Source of the DNA: Acorus gramineus
Lineage: Eukaryota > Streptophyta > Magnoliopsida > Acorales > Acoraceae
Assembly (NCBI GenBank): GCA_030737835.1
Contig: CM060849.1
Location: forward strand, 11,551,716-11,615,715
Direction: 5' to 3'
DNA length: 64,000 nt
Below are positions 54,495-64,000 of this stretch, piece by piece (position 1 is the stretch's first letter; each line of letters opens with the position of its first letter). Below the pieces are notes generated by a model, which made no database searches, was not told where the DNA came from, and saw nothing but the letters and a program-made list of their open reading frames with translations. The translations under genes were made by a program, and so were the position numbers.

Positions 54495-54740
54495 ATAACA
54501 AAACCCACGCTGGCACAGCTGGTGTATTTGTGGCCGTCATGGTTTCGCCGGACTTGAATCTCCCATTTTGGGTCCTCAGTCGGTTTATGTGTTTTATTTT
54601 TTTTTAATTTTTATAGCTCTCCTACATTTTCTTTCTTATTCTTGCCACCTCCTCTCTTCTCCCACACCATTTTTTGTTTATTTGTAACTGTTGCGAGACT
54701 ACGAATGAACTACCACTTCTCAACAAAAAAGAAAAAAAAG
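54495..54740 (+). mobile_element. tRNA-derived SINE (family S3)
   Basis: Head TGGCACAGCTGGTG (A-box-like), then CGCCGGACTTGAATCTCCC (B-box-like), a CT-rich body and an AAAAAAGAAAAAAAAG tail. AAAGAATAAC before and AAAGAACAAC after form the target duplication. It interrupts sequence that is continuous at 50390-50500, which confirms the insertion. Confidence 0.75.
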
Positions 54741-54749
54741 AACAACACG

Positions 54750-55107
54750 ATGTGAGTAGCTGTGGGAGTGCTTATCACCATAAAATCAAAAGAAAACGAG
54801 TTGAAATAACTCTTGTAAATATATATTTTAGATATCTATGACTTTGATGCGGGTAAAAACAACTTTTATGATATACACCAATAGGCTATATCAAAATACA
54901 AAATTTTATTTGTTTTGATCCTAAAAAGTCACTTTTTACAAAACAATTATCATTTAAAATCATTTATATTTCTCATAATTTTGATCATTTATAAAGTCCT
55001 GTTAGTCTTCTTATATTATCCGGTGAACTTGTTAGCAAGACAGTATTAGAACGAAATAGAAGTGTACTGATTTAATGAGTTTGTTCTGTTCTGAAAAGAT
55101 GAAGACC
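54750..55107. other. AT-rich spacer
   Basis: Nothing recognised. Confidence 0.45.
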
Positions 55108-55690
55108 GATGTTAGAGTTGGACTCTATGTCCTTAAGACTATATTCGCTCCGTAGAGATGCTCACGGACCAAGCGACAGTTTCCCAGGATACAACGGTCC
55201 GACTCCCTACGGTAGCAGCACTTCAAACCGAACGGACAATGAACTGACTGTGTTTTTCTCCAACTCTGATTGGAATGCTATGAGACTTGAATGCAAACTC
55301 CAATAGGCTGAATGCTTATTGCAGTGAATGATTGGATGATCTTAAATGCAGAGACTGGGTGGAATTTAGAGGGTAAAAAATCGGTTGAAAAGACTCTTGG
55401 AGGACTCCATTCCTCTATTTCATTTTTAACTGAAACAGAGTCTTAGGCACCCCTCCAGTCAAACATCCAACGGTCAGATCATAACCGTTGATCCGATGGC
55501 CCATACTGCATCTGAGGATTCATTCGATCGATGGTTCAGATTTCATTTGATCAAAATGATCTCCACCGTCCGATCTGACAAAAGGTCCAAAAAGAAAAGG
55601 TTCCAACTCCCAGCGACAATGCGTAAGTGCTAAGTGCCACTCTAAAACGCCCAATACGCCCCCACGCGCGCGGGGTGGTTCATAAAGATC
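55108..55690. other. GC-richer block, possibly retroelement-derived
   Basis: Starts near TGTTAGAGTTGGACTC and contains CAACGGTCAGATCATAACC and CACGCGCGCGGGG. Such text is common in plant retroelement LTRs or intergenic repeats, but neither boundaries nor proteins support a firm call. Confidence 0.3.
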
Positions 55691-57849
55691 CACCATAGGT
55701 GTCCATCAAAAGTAATTCACTAGAAATCCACTATACGTTCATCTACTCAACGAGAAAAACATAATCTAATGAGTTTCTACTAAAAATAATTAGTGGAACC
55801 CAAACTCATTTTAACCCAAAATTGATCAAAACCCAAGTTTTTTCCAACAATCAGTAAAACTCCTAATAGTTATTCATCTTATGTTTTTAGAAATCATGTG
55901 ATTGTAGCCTACAAAGGGAGTCGCATTATTCATTATTCTTATAAGAACAATTAAATAAGAGACAAAATATTATTTTCTTTTCTCCCTTGTAGATTCAATG
56001 CTTTATCTAAAAAATAATTGTGATCTTAAAAGTTGTGAATTATTGAAATAACAAACAAATTATAGTCTTCCACGTCTCTTGCACACGCGTAGTCTGACAT
56101 TAATGGATTCTGAAAAAGTTTCATAGCAACCTAAACTTCGTCCCTTGAAAGAGATGTGTGGTAGAGGAATTGAAGGAAGCATATATGTCACTCTCCAATA
56201 CATCACATTTATCACACTATACAATCATGTGAGACAAAAGTATTAAATAAAATCTGGTGACACTCTCTGTCTGTGAAGGATTGCATTGGTGTTTAGGGAT
56301 TCTAAAAGAGATCGGGCTCCTTTGATTCTCAATAATATTGTAACTCTTAATGAAGTCACTATTGATCGAACGCCACGTGTCGCATCTTCGATGGCATCCG
56401 AGGATCTTCCAAGGCTTAAAGCAAGGACCTGACCACTCAATTAATCCTTCTTTGGATTCCTAATTGGATAACACCATCAGTGAAAAAAGGTGATCACTTT
56501 AGACAAGCTTTTCATAAAGCATTCAATCAGTGGGTAAATTGTTCTGTCATCGCTCTCATCACCAAAAGAAATAATTAATTAATTGTTTATTACAAGGCAC
56601 AATATTAATCAAACTTTTCACTGGGGTAAACTGATTTTATGTTTTATGCTTAGGGGGAAATGCTTTTGCTTTAAAATAAACCAATAGTAGGAAAATAAAA
56701 TAAAATAAAATGACAAGCTACCTATGAGGTCCAATCAGAGTCGGATCTCATTTGGTCTTATCAATCTCTAATATTTATAGTAATTTAAGATTTTCAAAAA
56801 GTGATTTCTGATCCTGCACAAATATGATTCAGATATCATACATGTGCGGACATATGCGCGCATATCAAAAATAAAAAAATATTGACATAGTCGAATAATA
56901 AAATTTCTTTTTCACCAATGAGAAGATGCAAGTTTGATTCACATTGTTCATTGATGATGTAGTAATATGATATGATGGATGTATAGTATAATTATCAATC
57001 TACTCTACATTACGTTGAAAAACCATGTGAGGATTATATCATTTTTAATTGTTTTTATCACAAATGAGACTGACCAAATTGACTAAAAAGTTTATACATC
57101 TCATGAGAAGCATGGCCCTTTAGAAAATCAATTTTTGTTGTTGCTACTGCTCGTGTTCATTTTATCAAATATGGATCATATGAAAATGTTTGTCCCCACT
57201 AAACTACTTAGGTTCGAAAGCCTTGTGAACTATCAAAGGGGAAATTGAACTGGGAATGAATGAAATAGATTAATATGACCCTACATGACTTTAATATTGC
57301 CATATAAAGTAGAGGACAAATTCCACTGCTCCAAAAGTAAAATCACTAAATACTTGTATTGTATTGTGGTTTTCTTTCTATTGAAATGACACTTGTTCTC
57401 CTACATAGCACTTACTTTTTTAGGATTTTAATTTCTTGCTTTACACCTCAAAAACAAGGGTTGTTGGAGAGACTTGAAATGGGAAAAAAAAAGAAGGGGG
57501 AAAAAAACAAATGATGTGCCCACATAATTGGATCTGGTTTGCCATTGTTTTCAAATTCACATAAAAGAAGAGTCTTGCACGATAGCTCTGGCAAGCCCGA
57601 TGCAGAGTCTTGGGAAAAATAAAAAGGAAAATATCCATTTTTGCAGTTCTAAGATGTGTTAATTTTTTTTACAATATAAATTTATCTAATGAATTTTTCC
57701 TTTTCTTTAATGGGTGTTTATCCTTCTGGACCATTTGTACCAAGCTTCCTTTGATATAAAATAGTAGTCTACCAGTCTATTTTTTTAAAAAAAATTATCT
57801 AATAAAAAAAATATATATATATAATCGAATTGATTGATTACGTGTTTTT
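55691..57849. other. Intergenic sequence
   Basis: AT-rich with no gene recognised. The minus frame 56243-56440 (LALSLGRSSDAIEDATRGVR) has a normal-looking composition but no recognised domain. (TAAAA) repeat near 56695. Confidence 0.4.
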
Positions 57850-57859
57850 ATTTTTTTTT

Positions 57860-58505
57860 ATTTTCCTGATCTAGTACATACTAGATTATACTTGTATATA
57901 TTAGACTAGGAGAAAGTTGGAATGGCTGATGAGTGCATCATAATCTCAAATTAAAACACATCAAATTATTGGCTTTGTGTGAAGATGATGCCCAAGTATC
58001 CACACTCCATTTATTTGGAGCACTTATGAAGACAATCAAGAAAATCATTTACTTTAAATTTCATCTCATAAATATTGTGTCTTTTTTTATTTTTCTAAAC
58101 TAGCTAGTACATACTAGATTATACTAATATTTACTAGACTAGGAGATAGTGGGAAATGCAGATGAGTTCATATGGTAACCTCAAATAAAAAACTTCAAAT
58201 TATTGGTTTTTGTGTAAAGATGTCCAAGTATCCACGCTGCATTTATTTGGAGCATTCAAAAAGACAATCAAGAAAATCATTTACTTTAATTTTCATCTCA
58301 TGTAAATATTGTGTCTTTTTTCATTTTTCTAATCTAATACATACTAAATTATACTAATATTTTCTAGACTGGCCAACTAGGAGAAAATGGGAAATGTAGA
58401 TGAGTGCATCGTAACCTCAAATAAAAAACTTTAAATTACACAAAATACCCAAGTATCCGCACCCCACTTATTTGGAGCACTCATAACAACCACCAAGAAT
58501 TATCC
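57860..58505. repeat. Tandem triplet of a 232-bp unit
   Basis: The landmark CTAGTACATACTAGATTATA occurs at 57871 and 58104 and a variant (CTAATACATACTAAATTATA) at 58334, periods 233 and 230. Each unit continues ACTAGGAGA, GATGAGTGCATC or GATGAGTTCATA, CAAGTATCCAC, TTATTTGGAGCA. The third unit is shortest and most diverged. Confidence 0.85.
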
Positions 58506-58935
58506 ATGTCTGATTCGAGAATTAAATTATTCTGATATTTATGGCTATTCTAGTATGAATAAAGATAAAATGATTTTGTATTTGACCGTGTTTTGAATTA
58601 TTTTCATTGGGCAACGTAATAATAAAGTTTTTGTTATTTAGATAAAATGTGAATAAAATGTAGATACAAATTTATAAAAGGTAAAAAAATGATGACAGTT
58701 GATTTATAAGAGGTGATGACATGTGATTTGACTGTGAATCCATATATTCTTTTGATTTGAATAACCTGGAATAACTTAATTCTAATGAGTGGATGTAATC
58801 CATATATCACTTTATACTAGTTAATTCTGGCGTACAGTTTTCTTATTTATTTCAGTCATCCAAACATTCATAATGAAATTATTTCAATTAATTTTAATTT
58901 ATTCTAGGCTTATTTTTGAACCAAACATGGGCTAA
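58506..58935 (+). repeat. Dispersed repeat R4, copy 4
   Basis: Best-kept copy: GATTCGAGAATTAAATTATT, GATAAAATGATTTTGTATTT, CAACGTAATAATAAAG, GAGGTGATGACATGTGATTT, CATATATTCTTTTG. Begins directly at the end of the 232-bp triplet. Confidence 0.65.
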
Positions 58936-59159
58936 AGGGTTTAACTTTAGCACCTATAGATCAATGACAAACAGTTTTGCGCATATATGCATTTTTGGAA
59001 AAAGAAATAAGTGATTTTTAGGACATTTTTCATAAATTGTCATTTGTTTGTTGTAAAGTTTTAAATTACATTAATGTTTCCAAAAGAAGAAAAAGTGGAA
59101 TTTATCATTGCTGTACATCACTTCACAGAAGTCCATTTAAAACATGCTCATCAATATTT

Positions 59160-59950
59160 TCCGAGTTTGAATTTGATTGAAACTCATCAGGTAAGGATAT
59201 TTTGCTGTGGTGTATTTGGATCTTTTTTAATGGTTTAGTCAGGCCACATTGTGCTCATGTGGCATCTTAGGATTGATTGGCCACATATTGTGCATTTTTA
59301 AAAATCCACTTAAGGGTGAGAGACTTTTGCGCCTAGTTTTGTCTTGGATAAAGAATTATGATAAGAAAAAGATTAGGTTAAATGATTTGTTATCCTATAT
59401 AGCATAAAAAAATGAAGATAAAGTATGGACAATGGTTCACGTTTTGAGATAAAAAATGAGGATAGTTTGTTCTGGGTAAAAGGTGGAACAGACCTTATCC
59501 CAAGTTTTTTATCCTAATTTTATAAAATTGGGATAACATTTATTACTATCATTTCCAAGAAAATAAATGAAAAAAAAGAAAAGAATGTGCTCCACTAAAC
59601 AATATTAATGCCTCATTAATAGGAAGGGTAGATTTGATATTTTTTTAAAAAATTTGAAATTATCCCATATGTGATCCAAATGCAAGATTGAGAATAAGAA
59701 AATAAAAAATAAGAATAATAAAAAACATTACCAAATAAAAATCTGAATAAAAATAATGATTTTTTTATCCCTACAAATTAGACTAATTTATCATAAAAAT
59801 TTATTCATTTATGCCTTGGTGTCCCCATTACATTTATTGAAATCACAGATTTTTGACACCAAATTTGGAGCACTAACTGTTTTTTTAATGATTGAATTGT
59901 TGCATGCGATTTCTCTTTAATTGAACTCTTACTTCAAATGAATTATGTTG
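59160..59950. repeat. Local duplication, copy 1
   Basis: GATTGATTGGCCACA and TTGGTGTCCCCATTA followed by CCAAATTTGGAGCACTAACT and TTGTTGCATGC recur in the same order at 61640-62000. Here the two blocks are separated by about 500 bp of AT-rich sequence (59345-59810), probably inserted. Confidence 0.65.
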
Positions 59951-59966
59951 TACCTAATTAAAAAAA

Positions 59967-61178
59967 GAGTTAAAGATATTTAAGTCTCTATAAATATGAA
60001 AAAACCCTTATAAGTTCCTCCTAAAATTGGGACAGACGTTCGAGTCTCTGAAAACTCAGAAAAATCCAATTATCATCCCTGAGTTAAATTTTCATCCAAA
60101 CTTAACAGAATATTCCTAGAATATTTCATCACATATAATTGTGTAGACATTGAAGTCCTTATAAACAGTCATAAAGACAAATTAGTCCCTGTAAAAGACA
60201 AAATTACCCCTAAAAGACTTTTACATTAAATTGTGTACACATTGTAGTATCTATAAATAATCATAAAGATAAATTAGTCCCCGCAAAAGATAAAATTACC
60301 CTTAAAAGACTTTTACATTTAATTGAATAGACATTACAGTCCTTATAAACAATCGTAAAGATAAATTGGTCCCTCTAAAAGACAAAAATAACCTTGAAGG
60401 ATTTTTACATTTAATTGTGTAGACATTGCAGTCCTTATAAACAATCATAAAAAGAAATAATATAATTTATTTATTTATTTTTGTGAAAAATCATGTATAG
60501 GTATTTCAAAGTAAGCAAACACCTTAAAGAAAAGAGCATTATTCATTACTTGTTCAGGTGAAGTGTGAGCAATAGGATAAAAAATGAAAGAATAAATAAA
60601 AAATATATTATTTGTCTTTTTTATTGTTTATAAGGAAATAAGGACTGCAATTTCTACACAATTGAATTTAAAAATTCTTCAGAGGTATTTTGTCTTTTAC
60701 ATGGACCAATTTGTCATCATTACGGTTATTTATAAGGACTATAATGTCTATCCAATTAAATGTAAAAATCTTTCAGGGGCAATTTTATCTTTTGCAAGGA
60801 CTAATTTGTCTTTATGATTATTTATTGGGACTGCAATGTGTACACAATTTAATGTAAAAGTCTTTCAGGGGCAATTTTGTCTTTTGCAGGGACTATTTTG
60901 TCTTTATAACTGTTTATAAAGACTTCAATGTCTACACAATTATATGTGACAAAATATTCTGAGAATATTCCGTTAAGTTTGGATGAAAATTTAACTCATG
61001 GATGATAATTGGATTTTTCTGAGTTTTTAGGGACTCATACGTCTGTCACAATTTTGATAGGGACTTGTATGAATTTTTTCATATTTGTAGGTTTTTAGGG
61101 ACTCATACGTCTGTCACAATTTTGATAGGGACTTGTATGAATTTTTTCATATTTGTAAAAACTTAGATATCTTTAACC
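59967..61178. mobile_element. Foldback Mutator-like element, unsplit copy
   Basis: Arms 59967-60470 and 60580-61178; ends GAGTTAAAGATATTTAAGTC and reversed GGTTAAAGATATCTAAG. The centre TCATGTATAGGTATTTCAAA to GAGCATTATTCATTACTTG matches both sides of the solo-LTR insertion at 51341. Near the right end a 66-bp block (TAGGGACTCATACGTCTGTC) is tandemly doubled. Flanked by A-runs. Confidence 0.8.
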
Positions 61179-61639
61179 CTTAAAAAAAAACTTAATGATT
61201 ATATTGGGAAATATCAAATCATTTTTTATTAAGAGAACACATCTGGTGAGAGCTTGCCAAAATGACACGTGAACATATCATGTCTTCTAGCTAGGCATGT
61301 GAAGCAATATTTGAAGAAATTAAGTTTTATACGGAGGTGAATTTAATTTATATAAATCTTAAATTAAATTGAACAATTCATAAATTGAACCGAACAACTG
61401 ATTATTATTCCAACTGAACCATTCATACATATATCAAATATTAAACATCATTTGAATCCGTGTGTTGAATTGACTAAACAAGATGATCGATATGATCGAT
61501 ATGAACTAATTGAATAATTCATAAGTTATCACACACTATTAACCCTAATGGAAATTGGCCAACCCTGATTTGAATGAACACACTATATATTAACCCTATT
61601 AATCCATGATTTGATTGAACCCCTCATTGATTGTTTATT

Positions 61640-62000
61640 AATACTTTATTGGAAGGTCAATTTAACTTCATTATGTGATTTTATTTTGCTGTGTATGTAG
61701 TTGAATCTTTTAGTTGGGTCGGTCAACACTGCTGATGTGGCTTCTAAGGATTGATTGGCCACACAATGTGGACTTTTAAATATCTTGGGACGTTTACATG
61801 CAACCGCCCACCTAGTTAGCCACTTATTGGTGCTTGTAGAGCCCAACCAATCATATTAGGGTTGGGATTTGGTGTCCCCATTAACATATGTGACAATTTT
61901 GTACCCAAATTTGGAGCACTAACTCTTTTTAATTATTTAATTTGTTGCATGCAATCTCTTTGGTTGACCTCATCAAAATTTAGAGTTATTTATGTTCATT
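61640..62000. repeat. Local duplication, copy 2
   Basis: Partner of 59160-59950, without the 500-bp interruption: GGATTGATTGGCCACACAAT and TTTGGTGTCCCCATTAACAT are only about 105 bp apart. The foldback element lies between the two copies. Confidence 0.65.
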
Positions 62001-64000
62001 TTGTGTGGTGGTCACAAACTCGAGTTCATTGCATATTCCTATATATTATACTTCATGTATTCGATTTATGCATCAGAAGTCTTAGCTTACAAAGCACTTG
62101 AAAACAACTTTAAAATTGAACTTTGTTCTTGCATAATATTTATTTTTTAATTGTTTTTTCATGTGGTCAAAAAAGTTGTCCAAGATATATTGATGGTTTG
62201 CGAAAAATTAAATTACAAACTTCATTGACATATGATACCCATTTTTAAAAATTTATTAAATATTAGACTTCTATAAAAAAAAATAGAATACATCAAAGGC
62301 TGCTTCTAGAAATCAATTCTCACTGCAATATACACAACAACACAACAACGCGCATTAAATAAATAATTTTCTTTAGCAAATTAATAGTGACATGTCTGAT
62401 GATTTATCAGATGCACATGATTTGTGGATGATCATGTGCACCTGTAATTTTTTTAACTAACGTATGCACTGAAAATATTCATGTAGCATCATTGTTTGGT
62501 CAAATTTAATTTACTTTGAAAAGCGGAACAAGTATTACAATTCCACTTGTACCATATATCATAGTGGTGCATTAATTTCACCACAAGCAAATACAACCAT
62601 ATAACAACAACCACTCAACCAAGGCACTTCTCTTCATTGAGGATCCTAGCTAAACTTGAGTCTTCTTCCCATTGACCAGAAGATTTAACCAAAAAAAAAA
62701 ATTCTAATGAAAATAGTAATTGATCAACATTAGAAATTTCCACAATTTATACATGACAAAAAAAATATTAAATATAAAATACCCTGGTTGGATATTATGT
62801 GTACACTCCCAAATTCAGGAAATACAAAGTAAGTTTGATTCAAAAATCAAAAGGCATCCATCAAGAGTTTCAAAGAATATGTAAATCAAGCAATCCAATA
62901 AATCATCTCACGTTAGTACTGTATGCACACAGTAAAAGCATCCAACACAATCTTCCAAAAACACATTCATCTTTCTCAACCAAAACCATGAATATTGTTA
63001 TTGCAACTTCAGAATACTTTTGAGCTTGTGAATTCTTTTTATTGCATATTATCCAAAAAAGCTTTATTCGTAAAGCTGTCTGGGACGCAACACAAAGCAC
63101 ATTCATTGAATGTCCAACCCTCCAAAGCATTTCAATTTCTAAAGCACACAATAATAATCTACCAAGTTTTATTGCACAACTGTTTTTTTTAGCTTTGAAA
63201 CATTGACTAATCATTTGATACTCTCTCTTGTCCATCCATTCAAACCATATCATTAATGAATCGGTTCCATCCTCAGATTATTTCAAAAGTTGGCTTCGGG
63301 TGGCCTTTCTTTTGAGGGTACAAAACCCTGGAAGCTATTTAGGTTATGAGCACTACATGATTCCATTCCATCACAATCGTATATATATTTGAAAAAATAA
63401 AGGAACTTTAAGCCTTCAGAGGTATATTAATTGATACAATTATGATATAAAACTAAAAAGATGATATTTAATGTCAATTGGCAAAAAAATATTTCAAAAT
63501 ATCTTTGTTTTCTATAGATTAGCATTTTGAACTTCTAATAATGTTTAACTAGACTAGGATTTAAATGATTTTTTCATTCACTGTTAATAGATAAAGTACT
63601 AATATTAAATAAATATAAATAAAAGTAAGTGCAAAAACAGTCACCCTACATTTCTCTTTGTCACACATTTAATTAATATTAAGGAAAATGACAACAAAAA
63701 AAAAACTCATAAAAGTTAGAAATGCTCAAATCAGTCACTTTTTAAAATTATATATAAAAAAATCTCATTTCACAATTTTAAAAACTCAAAAGACTAACCT
63801 ACCCTTATGTAATTATTGAATCATTAACATGTCTTTAACCCTTATTAGGTTATTTCACACCAAAAACTTATTTTTCCTATAAAATAACAATATCTCTCTA
63901 TATGACCCAAACCAATCCCCTTTCTCCCTACCCGTTAAAAATAAATAAATAAATAAACCTTACCCGTGTGATCCTTTGAATTGTGGCAATGGAGGTCGAT
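62001..64000. other. AT-rich terminal region
   Basis: No gene supported. The 116-codon minus frame at 62903-63253 is the longest open frame here, with near-normal composition, but I recognise no domain and see no promoter or splice context; an old pseudogene exon is possible. GATCATGTGCAC near 62440 with GCACATGAT upstream forms a small hairpin. The last bases (GGCAATGGAGGTCGAT) resemble the interior of the Mutator-like family (47510), so another copy may begin here. Confidence 0.35.

Noticed and set aside
62903-63253. 116-codon minus-strand frame as a real gene
   Set aside because: No recognised domain, promoter or splice context; kept only as a remark in the terminal-region entry.

Overview
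The window is plant nuclear DNA, most likely from a eudicot. It is strongly AT-rich and carries TA, CT, AAT and homopolymer microsatellites. It has plant-type transposons (Mutator-like, CACTA, hAT-like MITEs, L1-type LINE, tRNA-derived SINEs, LTR fossils), TATA-box promoters and GT-AG splice signals. There is no operon structure, CRISPR array, tRNA or rRNA gene. Conventional genes are sparse. Only two protein genes are defensible: an intronless DUF688-family gene (4040-4630) and a two-exon gene for a putative 65-residue secreted proline-rich peptide (12760-13781).

Layout. 1-3.4 kb: foldback repeat, short tandem repeat, and a 1.4-kb Mutator-like element with a perfect 9-bp target duplication. 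3.6-4.9 kb: DUF688 gene with a SINE just downstream. 5.2-12.5 kb: SINEs, a 585-bp repeat, a CACTA-like tail, a minisatellite, a copia LTR fossil and a MITE. 12.6-14.1 kb: secreted-peptide gene. 14.7-19 kb: CACTA 3' end, second 585-bp copy (nearly identical to the first), hAT-like MITE, long-TIR Mutator-like element. 20-25 kb: AT-rich spacer with a 22-bp palindrome, a hairpin, a SINE and a LINE 3' end.

21.6-43.6 kb holds the most unusual content: a plus-strand array of a repeated, apparently non-coding transcription unit. Each unit is built from a leader, one or two A modules (helix GGGYTG...CAGCCC around a pyrimidine-rich loop), often a CT microsatellite, a B module of about 200 nt, and a C tail. 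All ten complete B modules start GAGGC-A-RTGATGA and end CTGA-GCCTC (once GCTTC, still pairable). These are the C box, D box and 5-bp terminal stem of a C/D-box snoRNA, but the body is far longer than usual and holds a conserved three-part hairpin. Helices vary by compensatory or wobble changes between copies, while reading frames are not kept. I recognise no known RNA family in it.

44.8-64 kb: two more copies of the 1.4-kb Mutator-like family side by side, a dispersed 400-bp repeat family (four copies in the window), an RNase H-like remnant, a 3.8-kb foldback element split by a solo LTR together with its unsplit sister copy 5.6 kb away, a SINE, a 232-bp tandem triplet and a local duplication.

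All similarity statements come from reading by eye. No alignment, folding or database search was run.
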